Source: Dorea sp. 5-2 (GTDB lineage: Bacteria > Bacillota > Clostridia > Lachnospirales > Lachnospiraceae). From it: a stretch of 64,000 nt of DNA. The notes below the pieces were generated by a model. The model made no database searches and was not told where the DNA came from. It saw only the letters and a list, made by a program, of their open reading frames with translations. A program made the translations under genes and the position numbers. The stretch lies in the NCBI RefSeq assembly GCF_000403455.2, contig NZ_KE159759.1, positions 156,814-220,813 on the forward strand. The letters are read 5' to 3'. Below, one piece after another: positions 53,741 through 62,265 of the stretch (its first letter is position 1; each line of letters opens with the position of its first letter).

Positions 53741-54580
53741 TTACTCCAATTCCGGATCACTGATCCCAAGTTCTTCTTTAAATACCTTCAACTCTCTTCT
53801 TCCCGGCAGTTTAAAGTGCCAGTTTGGGTTATCCTCCATAATAGACACTCCTTTCCCCTTTACCGTATGGGCGATAATAAGCCGGGGCATGCCAGCCTGC
53901 TTCCAATTTTTCATGGTTTCTTCCAAGGCTCCTACATCATGGCCGTCTGCCTCGTCAACCTTCCATCCAAAAGAAGCCCATTTATCCTTCCAGTTCACTG
54001 TACCGATCGTATTTTCGACCAGGTCCATCTTCTGGAGCTTATTACAATCCAGGATCACTGTCAGGTTATCCAGCCGGAATGCTGCTGCTGAGATTGCAGC
54101 CTCCCATACGGTGCCTTCTTCACATTCTCCGTCTCCTAGCAGCACATAGACCCTCGCAGGGCTTTGGTCTGCCTTCAATGCCATCGCCATCCCTACCGCC
54201 ATTGAAAGTCCGTGCCCCAGGGATCCCGTTGTTGCTTCCACCCATTTGCTGTCCCTCATACAAGGTTCTCCTCCGATATGGGAACCCGGCTTAAGGTAAG
54301 AATGGTATTCGTCTTCATCCATCAATCCTGCCTTTACCATAATACCGTACAAGGCAAGTCCTGCATGCCCTTTACTCAGGATGAACCGGTCTCTGTCCTT
54401 CCACTTTGCATCCTTTCTATCATATCGGAGGATCCCCCTGATATAAAGCGTATACAAGATCTCCAGGCAGGAATAGCACGAAGCGATATGTGCCATACCC
54501 CCCTTAAAACCCGTCAGGAAAATATCTTTCCTAAGCTCCCTCAATTCTTGTTCTCCAAGCCTTAATTTATCCAAATTCAA
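53741..54580 (-). CDS. Transketolase-like, N-terminal (thiamine-PP binding) subunit
   Basis: The 279-residue subunit has the TPP diphosphate-binding region VYVLLGDGECEEGTVWEAAI (GDGE...WEA), RFILSKGHAGLALYGI, GSHIGGEPCMRD and ATGSLGHGLSMAVGMA. The ends of this and the upstream aldo/keto reductase gene overlap by 14 bases, so the cluster is transcribed as a unit. Confidence 0.92.
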   Translation of the reverse strand: MNLDKLRLGEQELRELRKDIFLTGFKGGMAHIASCYSCLEILYTLYIRGILRYDRKDAKWKDRDRFILSKGHAGLALYGIMVKAGLMDEDEYHSYLKPGSHIGGEPCMRDSKWVEATTGSLGHGLSMAVGMAMALKADQSPARVYVLLGDGECEEGTVWEAAISAAAFRLDNLTVILDCNKLQKMDLVENTIGTVNWKDKWASFGWKVDEADGHDVGALEETMKNWKQAGMPRLIIAHTVKGKGVSIMEDNPNWHFKLPGRRELKVFKEELGISDPELE

Positions 54581-55412
54581 TCACCTCATCCGAATCAATC
54601 CCTATCCCGCCGCAATAAGGGATACCGTCAATCTGCTCCATCTCCTTATCTGAAAGTTCAAAATCAAACATGCTGTAATTCTCAAGTAGCCTTTTTGTAT
54701 CGGACGTTTTTGGTATTGCTACCATCCCCTTTTGCAGCGTCCAACGCAGGCAGACCTGTGCCGCCGATCGCCCTTTTTCTCCTGCTATGCTTTTAAGCGT
54801 CTCATTTCCCAGGATCTGCCCATTCCCCAACGGGCTGCTTACTTCTATCAGTATCTGCTCCTTCCTGCAATACTCAACGATATCCTTCTGTAACATGCCT
54901 GGATGGCACTCTATCTGATTGACCATCGGCATGGTTGACGCTGTTTTTTTCAGTTCCTCCAAATGTCTTGCCTTAAAGTTGCAGACGCCGATCGCCCGTA
55001 CTACGCCTTCTTTGTAAAGCGCCTCCATCCCCCTCCATGTATCCGCATTGATATCCGCCCAATCCTCATGTAACCGCGGTGAGGCAGGCCAGTGTATAAG
55101 GTAAAGGTCAAGATGATCTGTTTTCAATTTTTTCATCGACCTTTTACACGCCTCTTTTACCCTGTCGTATCCCCTGTACGTATTCCAGGCTTTATCAGAT
55201 AAGAATAACTTATCCCTTGGGATCCCTGCCTCAGCCACCGCCCTGCCCACCGCCATCTCATTACTATATGCGGCAGCCGTATCGATCAGGCGGTAACCAA
55301 TCTCAAATGCACGGCTAAGCAAATTTTTCATGGTTTCCCTGTCCTGGATCTGCCAGGTCCCCATGCCGATCCTGGGGATCTGGACCCCATTTTTCATCTC
55401 AATCTGTTCCAT
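54567..55412 (-). CDS. Aldo/keto reductase
   Basis: The 281-residue NADPH-dependent reductase shows RIGMGTWQIQDRETM, YRLIDTAAAYSNEMAVGRAV (catalytic Asp, Tyr), DHLDLYLIHWPASP (catalytic His), MVNQIECHPGMLQ and VAIPKTSDTKRLLENY. In this cluster it would reduce a ketone or aldehyde intermediate, perhaps one made by the transketolase pair. It overlaps both neighbouring genes. Confidence 0.92.
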   Translation of the reverse strand: MEQIEMKNGVQIPRIGMGTWQIQDRETMKNLLSRAFEIGYRLIDTAAAYSNEMAVGRAVAEAGIPRDKLFLSDKAWNTYRGYDRVKEACKRSMKKLKTDHLDLYLIHWPASPRLHEDWADINADTWRGMEALYKEGVVRAIGVCNFKARHLEELKKTASTMPMVNQIECHPGMLQKDIVEYCRKEQILIEVSSPLGNGQILGNETLKSIAGEKGRSAAQVCLRWTLQKGMVAIPKTSDTKRLLENYSMFDFELSDKEMEQIDGIPYCGGIGIDSDEVIEFG

Positions 55413-57203
55413 TAACTTTAATCACCCGATTCTTCTTCTCATAGCTGTCTGTTATCAAGAATTCCCACACCGTATTCCCCTCTTCATCCTCAGAGCATTT
55501 CCGGAATCCCTGGAGACTGTAAAAATCTTTTACCATCGCATTTTTCGCCGTTGGGTAATAATAGCCTACGATCTTCCTGATCCCTGCTGCGCGTGCCCTG
55601 GCAACCAATTCGTCCATCATCGCAAACTCCATATCACGCTTTAAGACCCTGCAGCTCATAAGCCACAATTCCATATGCAGCTCATCCCTCTCCCTGCCGG
55701 CGATCTTACCGATCACAATGCTGACTACGCCATTATCCCCGAACCGGTCTCCCAGTCTGCCATACAGCGTCATATGGTCCGGATCCTGGGCAACAGCTTC
55801 GATCTCACTCTGCGCATACCTCTTCGTCGTCAGGTTAAACTGGTTGCTCTTATTGGTCAGCTGGGCTATCCTTGACAGATACAAAGGGGCAAACTCCTGT
55901 ATCTCCCCTTTCATCTCCAGCGATTCCAGATAATCCTCATAATTTTCAAAGCTCGCTTTGCTTTGGCTCCTCTTTGTATTTTCCAGATACATTTCCGTAC
56001 GCTGCAAGTCATCCTGGGAGAGTGCAGTCACCTCAAAGAAGCCTGACTTATCCAACACCTGGATATAGTGTTCCACGCCTGTAAGCTCGGGCACTGCCGC
56101 CCCTGGGACCTGGCATGCTACAATTGCCCTCTCGGCAGGATTGTCATCTACAAACACAAAACTTTCCGGCAATAATGCCAGCTCCTTTGCTGTCTCTGCA
56201 AGATTCATACTTTTGGGTTCCCAGTTCGCCTTGATATTCACAAAATCCTCCGGGCGCAGCACACTATCCGGTCGGCGCAGCCCTTCCAGGGCGTTCTTCT
56301 CATCATTTTTGGAGTTTACTGTCAGCAATACTCCCAGCTGCTTATGCGCCTTAATATATTCCTGGAATTCACTGTAAGTCTGCGCAAGGGATGTCTCCTG
56401 CCCGATCTCGATATTCTCAGCGCCGTCATCCCCGACGATCCCTCCCCAAAGCGTGTTGTCCAGGTCCAGGTTAAGCACCTTTTTATTTTTTCCGTAGATA
56501 GATTTGATGATATTTGCGATATTAAAAGATAAATATGGGATTGCCGGTACTGCCACCGCATACTTGTACATATGCCAATAATATGGATCCGCCCACTTTT
56601 CCAGTCCATAGGACGCCGACAGGTAATTGATATCGCAGATGTAAAAATCTTCCCTGCCCTGTGCATACTCATAAAACCTGCTGTTCAGCCGGGTCACAAA
56701 ATTCACTCGCCCATGCATGTCGCTGGCATCCTTGTTCCCCATCAGACGGAAGAACGGATACTCGAAATTGTTCTGGATAATGGGGCAATGGTATGTCTCC
56801 CGCAGGTGTTCCCATAAACCGGAAAATTTATCCGTAACGCCGGACATCTTTTGCTCGATCTGTTCTTTGCTGTCCGACAACACAGGATAGTCTGTGATGT
56901 TGCGGTTGCTTGTACAGATATAGATGATGTCCGGTGCGAAGCCTTCTAATTCCGGGTTAGGAAACATGCCGTCTTCATAAAACTGGTTGTATTCCGATTC
57001 ATAAAAATTAGGCTTGATCCCATAGTTTAATAGAAATAGTTCAAGAATAAGCTTTATATCATTTGTGGTAAAGCCACCTAGAATTGCAATATTTTTTTCT
57101 ATATAATTATTACTGTTTATACCCCCCCCACTAATTTTTTCTTTAGACTCTTCTTCTTTTTTAATATGAGTTCTGGATCAAAAGGATACATTAACTCTTT
57201 CAA
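55399..57203 (-). CDS. FkbH-like HAD-IIIC protein, switched out of frame by an 8-G tract
   Basis: FkbH-like proteins load a glyceryl unit from 1,3-bisphosphoglycerate onto an ACP. The HAD core is visible: VLNLDLDNTLWGGIVGDDG (DxD), VLLTVNSKNDEKNA and FVFVDDNPAERAIV, with a GNAT-like C-terminal end. The true start is the TTG at 57203 (GGAGG eight bases upstream): KELMYPFDPELILKKKKSL. At 57122-57129 eight G shift this frame to a TAA at 57117. From there the other frame reads on as IAILGGFTTNDIKLILELFL and continues to 55399. Nine (or six) G would give one protein of about 601 residues, the family's size. As sequenced it is OFF; the internal ATG at 56967 gives only a 522-residue fragment. Confidence 0.85.
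57122..57129. repeat. G8 homopolymer tract in the FkbH-like gene
   Basis: Eight consecutive C on the plus strand (G on the coding strand), 25 codons after the gene's probable start. This is the only break between two frames that together encode a complete FkbH-like protein. Poly-G runs of this length are classic slippage sites for phase variation; a sequencing error is the alternative. Confidence 0.85.
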
Positions 57204-57218
57204 ATCTGTTACCTCCGA

Positions 57219-57611
57219 CTATTTTATAACTCCTACTGCTATTTCTCCATCCTCAACATCTCTGAGAACAACACTTCCGGCGCCGATAATCACGTTACTT
57301 CCTATTTTTATTCCTTGTATAACCGTACTTCCGGCGCCAATAAATGAATAATCTCCTACTGCAACCTGACCGCACAAAGTCGTATTGACACTTATATGTG
57401 TAAACGCTCCAATGTCACATTCATGCTCAACAATTGCACCCGTATTGATGATCGAACAATTACCAATCCGAACATCTGCATTAACGATTGCCGTTTTTCC
57501 CACAAATATTCCGGTCCCCAAAACAGCATTTACACTTATCACTGCACTTGGATCAATAATATTAGGCCACTTATAAATATTTTTTGACGCAAAATGGCAA
57601 AATTTCTGCAT
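57219..57611 (-). pseudogene. NeuD/PglD-like acetyltransferase, 5'-truncated
   Basis: The 130-residue frame is a left-handed beta-helix acyltransferase: NIIDPSAVISVNAVLGTGIF, hexapeptide turns (IGNCSIINTGAIVEHECDIG, IKIGSNVIIGAGSVVLRDV) and the histidine in EHECD. The Rossmann-like N-terminal domain of about 75-90 residues found in NeuD/PglD is missing, and the ATG at 57611 has no ribosome binding site. The break coincides with the adjacent transposase-like gene, so insertion plus deletion removed the 5' part. Confidence 0.7.
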
Positions 57612-57622
57612 AAGAAAAACAC

Positions 57623-59125
57623 TTATGCCAATGCTGGTATAAGCACAAGGTTTCTAACGGTTAATCCTGCCGCAATGACTTCTTTGCCGTAAGCTGTTGT
57701 AAAATACTTATAAGTTCCTTGAACCCGTTCAATAATCCCATGGAGACGGAGCCGCTTAAAAATTCTCGACATGGCAGACGGACTGATATCCTCCAGATGG
57801 CGGCGGATATCCTTTCCCTGCATTCCAAAAGTCATGTATTCGCCACGGCTGATCACTTCCAGTACCAACAGATCTTTTTGGGAAAAGAAGTTCAGCCCAC
57901 GGTAGGAACGGCCTTTCTCCTTAACAGCCTCTGTTGCTTTTGTAAGATTCTTCTTTCCGCCGCTGTGGTCATCAAAGGATGATACGAATTCCAGATACCG
58001 GTAGTTGGCGGCTTTCATGATTGTGAATAACTGATACAGGCTATAAATACTTTTTTTCAAAGGCGCTTTTTGTTCTGTGGAACTGCCGTCCCTGTGTTCC
58101 ACTTTCCGTTTTACACGAAAAGTCCCGATGTCATTGCAAGTACTTTCTATCCGTAAGACACAGCCAAATTTATCATACATTTTAATTGATACATCACCCA
58201 TATGGTGTTTGATTCTCGTACCGAGAATACGCTGGTTATAGTTTGTACCGACTTCTTTCTTACAGTTATAGGTAATGCGCTGTCCCAGGAATGCAGCGAT
58301 GTTATCCGGCTTTACCGTAAAGATTGCCGTCCGGATGATCTCATCATAAAGGGGCTCCAGGTCACAGGCCTGTTTGAACATGATATCGGTTGCACACTCA
58401 ATCTGTTGGACTGTCCAAGTGTAGCCGAGACCGAGCGATTCCGCAATGGGGCAGTAGCGTTTTGCAAATACATCCAGGATTTTATGGAGACCTTCCGGGT
58501 TGATTCTGTCAGATAGTTTCTGGGCAGTTTCGACATCAGAGATTTCAAGGAAGGCGTTATCATGCATACGGTAAGTGATCCCTTTCTTTTGCAGCTTATG
58601 GGCCAGAAGATTATGACCGTTCATGTAGAACTGTAGTCGGAAGGGAGCCCAGGTGGGGACCCGGAGATAACACAAGCCGAGTTCTTTATCTATAAAATAA
58701 AAATAATAATGGAGACATTTGCTTTGGTCAAACTTAAGGAATGTTTTTCCGGTTGTTTTATCATGCCATGGCTTATAAGTATTGCATTGTTCCATGGCAG
58801 AAAAGATATGAATCAGCCCCTCAGACTTACCGGTTTTCTGAATGATCTCCTGGATGCGGTCATCTTTTCGGAACGCCCGGAGTTTCCGGATGAACTCAAT
58901 CTGGATGCCGTTTTCATCTGCAATGCGCTGGGCATTGGCACGGATCTGTTCCGTAAGAGGCTGGGAGAAAGTCGAAAAATCAAAAATACGGATGTTGTTG
59001 GCTTTTAAATAGCTGGTCATACCTTCCGCATAACTCCATCCGGGGATATAGCCCTGGATGATCATACGGTCATAGCAAGTGATGATACCATTCATTTTGT
59101 CAGCATATTTATCCGTAAGTAACAT
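57623..59125 (-). CDS. Transposase-like protein of an unclassified family
   Basis: About 500 residues from ATG 59125 (GGAGG eight bases upstream; the frame runs to a TTG at 59140). N-terminal part: GIITCYDRMIIQGYIPGW, then a basic middle (FIRKLRAFRKDDRIQEIIQK), YFIDKELGLCYLRVPTWAPF, and a C-terminal winged-helix-like region (FGMQGKDIRRHLEDISPSAM, SRIFKRLRLHGIIERVQGTY). I recall near-identical proteins scattered in unrelated bacteria, often labelled MarR-like or hypothetical. The C-terminal helix-turn-helix and the position, cutting an acetyltransferase gene, favour a mobile element. A hairpin (GCATAAG/CTTATGC, 57611-57631) follows its stop. No clear terminal inverted repeats were found. Confidence 0.6.
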   Translation of the reverse strand: MLLTDKYADKMNGIITCYDRMIIQGYIPGWSYAEGMTSYLKANNIRIFDFSTFSQPLTEQIRANAQRIADENGIQIEFIRKLRAFRKDDRIQEIIQKTGKSEGLIHIFSAMEQCNTYKPWHDKTTGKTFLKFDQSKCLHYYFYFIDKELGLCYLRVPTWAPFRLQFYMNGHNLLAHKLQKKGITYRMHDNAFLEISDVETAQKLSDRINPEGLHKILDVFAKRYCPIAESLGLGYTWTVQQIECATDIMFKQACDLEPLYDEIIRTAIFTVKPDNIAAFLGQRITYNCKKEVGTNYNQRILGTRIKHHMGDVSIKMYDKFGCVLRIESTCNDIGTFRVKRKVEHRDGSSTEQKAPLKKSIYSLYQLFTIMKAANYRYLEFVSSFDDHSGGKKNLTKATEAVKEKGRSYRGLNFFSQKDLLVLEVISRGEYMTFGMQGKDIRRHLEDISPSAMSRIFKRLRLHGIIERVQGTYKYFTTAYGKEVIAAGLTVRNLVLIPALA

Positions 59126-59215
59126 GAACACATCCTCCAATAGTTTTCTTTATTGTACTTGAAATTTGGAGGAAATGCAAAAAAACTTTTCCGGTTTATC
59201 CGGGTTAGGAAATAA

Positions 59216-59458
59216 TTAATTTATTACTTTTACAGCATAATCAGAAGATACCATAGCGTGTTCCCGCATATGCCCGGTAACTACAGCCTGGCCTACAACT
59301 CTTAATGCTGTTTGGACAACAATGTCCTGGCTGCTTTTGGCTAATTGGTGTATCTTAAATCCGGCTTGTCTTACATCATGTATACGGGCGTTTCCCTTTT
59401 GCCAACTTTCATTAACATCATATCCCGCTTTGATAATAGGATTTTTCATATTCTTCAT
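59216..59458 (-). CDS. Hypothetical protein
   Basis: An 80-residue frame (KGNARIHDVRQAGFKIHQLA, VVGQAVVTGHMREHAMVSSD) with no family I recognise. It overlaps a short upstream frame (59418-59516) and may be the C-terminal part of the same frameshifted gene. It lies between the transposase-like gene and a regulator remnant in decayed DNA. Confidence 0.35.
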   Translation of the reverse strand: MKNMKNPIIKAGYDVNESWQKGNARIHDVRQAGFKIHQLAKSSQDIVVQTALRVVGQAVVTGHMREHAMVSSDYAVKVIN

Positions 59459-59516
59459 CTAATATTTTACGAAGTTTAATATCATCTGAAATTTTAATTT
59501 TTGTTTTAGTTGCCAT
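59418..59516 (-). CDS. Small ORF upstream of the 80-residue hypothetical
   Basis: Thirty-two codons (ATKTKIKISDDIKLRKIL ending YYQSGI) from an ATG with AAAGG/AAAGGG upstream, a better start than that of the next frame. The sense may continue into the 59216-59458 frame after a one-base shift in the A-rich AAAAATCC segment. Function unknown. Confidence 0.35.
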   Translation of the reverse strand: MATKTKIKISDDIKLRKILDEEYEKSYYQSGI

Positions 59517-59540
59517 ATAGCCCTTTCCTTTAAATTAAGA

Positions 59541-59718
59541 TTATTGCTGTCCCTTGCTATTCCGTGTGTGTGGTAAAATGTCTTTTAATACTAACATAGT
59601 GTCTAAATCATTATAGCCATATCTTATTTTCAGACTATCAAGCCATCAACATTCTCCCGTGATAATCCACTTCTTTTTCGTGCATTAATGCATTAAAAAG
59701 ACTGTTTCCCAAGCTCAT
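59541..59718 (-). pseudogene. XRE-type regulator remnant
   Basis: An excellent ribosome binding site (GGAGGTGAAAATT) precedes ATG 59718. The first codons MSLGNSLFNA match helix-turn-helix regulators of Clostridia; after a small insertion another frame gives ARKRSGLSRENV, the next part of such proteins, and then IRYGYNDLDTMLVLKDIL in a third frame. The DNA-binding helices are lost, so only scraps remain. Confidence 0.6.
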
Positions 59719-59837
59719 AATTTTCACCTCCTGCGTTTTGATTTAACAATTAAAAATTGCATTTTTACCCGTTTTCTTAACATAAAAAGGTATGAGCAGG
59801 ACAAAGAGTAATATATCTTAATTAAACTCCAAACACA

Positions 59838-59874
59838 GAAAAAGCATGGAAATCTTTTCAGACCGCCATGCCTT
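59838..59874 (-). terminator. Rho-independent terminator
   Basis: GCATGG (59844-59849) pairs with CCATGC (59866-59871) and TTTTTC follows in the minus direction. It lies about 180 bases after the cyclophilin-like lipoprotein gene. The intervening 59875-60052 holds nothing I can assign; the region 59723-59837 likewise. Confidence 0.65.
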
Positions 59875-60052
59875 CTCATTCTAAACTTAATTTTTAAATC
59901 CCGTCAGAAAATCGTTTTTACTTTTTCAACTCATGAACATACGGAACCGCCTCCGACAGCTAAAATTGTAAAGATTCTTTCCCCAAATATATAGCTGTTG
60001 GATTTGAAAATTTGAAACCGCCTAGCATTGTCGTACTCTCTACCCTTTCTTT

Positions 60053-60763
60053 CTACTCTTCCAGAGAAAATGACACAGTAACATCCCCGTCTCCGAATAT
60101 TTCCACTAATTTTTTCTGATCCATATTTTCTATTTCCCCAAGCCTTGTATAACTCCATGAATTTGTGCCATAGAAAATCGTCACCGAATTCCCCTGATAA
60201 AGCATCACATCTCCGGGTTCCGCCAAAATCTGCTCATCAGCAGCAGGTAATCTTTCTCCCAGAGCGCCCACCAGTTCAAACCCGCCATATTCTTTCATCT
60301 CTACCGTAAACGGTCCTGATACAGCCAATCCCCGAAATGCCTCCGCTGACGCATTATCGGCGAGCTTCATGGTCATTACTGAGTCACCTACAGTGATATA
60401 CATGATATTTTCCCCCTTTTCTATTTTCTCATCACCCGCAGTCTTTGCCGGGACACCTCCAGAACTGTCCTCTGTCTCTGCCGCTCCATTACTGTTTTCT
60501 GAATTTTCCACTCCCGCCGGATTCTCTTTTTGAATCACATCTGCCGGCTTATTACTGACCTTACCGCATGCTGTCAATGAAATTATCAGTACCGCTGTCA
60601 AAGTCAAAGACCACGCTGCAAGCAACGGGGCATCAAATTTGTAGCGCTGCAGAGCAGCGGGGTATTTAACCCTCCCGGCAGTCGGCAAATGTGCATGCAA
60701 GCATGCCCGCTTGTCTCGTTGCCCGCGGGAATAAAACCATAGATTTTTTTTCGTCCCTGCCAT
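60053..60763 (-). CDS. Cyclophilin-like domain lipoprotein with an atypical N-terminus
   Basis: The C-terminal 120 residues (from MYITVGDSVMTMKLADNASA) form a cyclophilin-like fold, including KEYGGFELVGALGERLPAAD and VMLYQGNSVTIFYGTNSWSY. A lipobox (ISLTAC) and Ser/Glu linker precede it. The first 45 residues (SRGQRDKRACLHAHLPTAGR, KYPAALQRYKFDAP) are unlike a signal peptide and lie in GC-rich repeat-like DNA with a GCATGCAAGCATGC palindrome. The original N-terminus was probably replaced by a rearrangement, so export is uncertain. Confidence 0.7.
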   Translation of the reverse strand: MAGTKKNLWFYSRGQRDKRACLHAHLPTAGRVKYPAALQRYKFDAPLLAAWSLTLTAVLIISLTACGKVSNKPADVIQKENPAGVENSENSNGAAETEDSSGGVPAKTAGDEKIEKGENIMYITVGDSVMTMKLADNASAEAFRGLAVSGPFTVEMKEYGGFELVGALGERLPAADEQILAEPGDVMLYQGNSVTIFYGTNSWSYTRLGEIENMDQKKLVEIFGDGDVTVSFSLEE

Positions 60764-61612
60764 CTATACACATTCCGCCTTTGTCGTCAGGATTTCTCCT
60801 TTTGCATTCTCGTCATCCATAATGATCTCGCCGACAGACGGCACGTAAATATATCCTCCGGCAGGATTTTTGATACTGTCAACCGGCGTTGTGAGGGTTG
60901 CCTCTACTTCCGATTTTTCAAAGCTCAGATCACACCCTTCCATCTGGCAATCGATCAGTTTCAGATTCTTGCAATAGCAAAGCGGCTGCGTGCCGATGAT
61001 CTTACAGTTTTCAAAAGTCACGTTTTCACAGTACCAGGCAAGATATTCGCCCTTTACCACACTGTTTCTCACGACTACATTCTTTGCATGCCAGAGCGCG
61101 TCCTTGGTATCAAAATTACAATTTTCAAACACGCAGTCCTCGTTGTACTGGAACGAATACTTGCCCTTAAGGCTCACGTTGTCAAAATGCAGACAGCTTG
61201 AGCGCATCATGAAATATTCGCCCTCGGCACTGGTATTTCTCATGTCGATCCCTCTTGTTGACCAGCCAAACTCCGATGAGATGATATCGCAGCCGTTCAT
61301 CTTAACTTTGGAACATTCGCGGAGCGCTTTGATTCCATGCAGCTTACTGTTCCTGATTTCTATATCATTCGTATACCAGATTGCCGCACGGCAAAGCTCC
61401 GTCATCGTGACTCCGTCAATCTTCACCCTCTCGTCATGCCAAAATGGATAACGGAGATTGAAAAAAAATTTTTCCACCTGGATGTTGCTTGCCTCCTTGA
61501 ACGCGCTCTCACCGTCTGCCAGACCGTCAAACGCACAATCTTTTACATAAATGTTTCTGCTGCCATATAAGGCACGTTCCTCGTCAAATGTCCTGTTTTT
61601 CATTACTTCCAT
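60764..61612 (-). CDS. DUF3737-family right-handed beta-helix protein
   Basis: The 282-residue protein consists of regularly repeated short strands (FDEERALYGSRNIYVKDCAF, IWYTNDIEIRNSKLHG, FQYNEDCVFENCNFDTKDAL, WYCENVTFENCKIIG), the DUF3737 pattern. It has no signal peptide and no catalytic motif I can point to. Start ATG 61612 with GGAGA upstream. Function unknown. Confidence 0.85.
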   Translation of the reverse strand: MEVMKNRTFDEERALYGSRNIYVKDCAFDGLADGESAFKEASNIQVEKFFFNLRYPFWHDERVKIDGVTMTELCRAAIWYTNDIEIRNSKLHGIKALRECSKVKMNGCDIISSEFGWSTRGIDMRNTSAEGEYFMMRSSCLHFDNVSLKGKYSFQYNEDCVFENCNFDTKDALWHAKNVVVRNSVVKGEYLAWYCENVTFENCKIIGTQPLCYCKNLKLIDCQMEGCDLSFEKSEVEATLTTPVDSIKNPAGGYIYVPSVGEIIMDDENAKGEILTTKAECV

Positions 61613-61650
61613 GATAAAAATCTCCTTTTCTTCATTTATAATTTATTTTG

Positions 61651-62259
61651 TTATACGATTGCTTTTATAAAAATAACGGCTCCAAGGGCAGCCAAAATAC
61701 CGCCGAATATCCGGTTAATCTTCTGAACTTCCAATTTCTTTGCCTTCCTTTTCAAAAAGCAGGAAAGTCCAGTGAGCATACCCCACCAAAAATAAGTTCC
61801 GATAAAAACACCGCATACTAGCCCGATACCCGGAAGCCCTCCTTCCTGTTTCCCGATTCCCATAAAGGAAAATGCAAAGACAAAGGTCAGGATTGCTGCC
61901 GGATTTGTAATTCCAACAATAAATGATGTCAAAAACATCCCTGCGAGACTTAAGCTTTCTTCCCGCGTTTCTTGTTTTTCTTTCCTCTTAAGAAGCGCCA
62001 CACCCATATACAAGATCAATATGCTTCCTGCAATAGTAATTCCTTTTTGATATTTTATAAGAATATCGGAGAGGAATGTCAGGCCAAACGCCGCCATACA
62101 GGTATAGAGGCAATCCGCCGCAGAGGAGCCAAGCCCTGTCAGAAGTCCTGTTTTTACCCCGTAGTTTATAGTTCTGTGCATGGTCATAATTCCCACTGCG
62201 CCTGCTGGAATCCCAAACAAAATGCCAATGAGCATGCCCTTTATCAACAGTCCCAGCAT
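61651..62259 (-). CDS. LysE-family transporter
   Basis: The 202-residue protein has six hydrophobic segments and the LysE/RhtB pattern: GIPAGAVGIMTMHRTINYG, TGLGSSAADCLYTCMAAFGL, GSILILYMGVALLKR and GITNPAAILTFVFAFSFMG. These export amino acids. The substrate is not predictable. It sits downstream of the split cyclophilin-like gene. Confidence 0.88.
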   Translation of the reverse strand: MLGLLIKGMLIGILFGIPAGAVGIMTMHRTINYGVKTGLLTGLGSSAADCLYTCMAAFGLTFLSDILIKYQKGITIAGSILILYMGVALLKRKEKQETREESLSLAGMFLTSFIVGITNPAAILTFVFAFSFMGIGKQEGGLPGIGLVCGVFIGTYFWWGMLTGLSCFLKRKAKKLEVQKINRIFGGILAALGAVIFIKAIV

Positions 62260-62265
62260 GACCGG

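Noticed and set aside
59931..60158. 75-codon frame at the end of the cyclophilin-like gene
   Set aside because: Out-of-frame overlap with the conserved domain and no supporting start.
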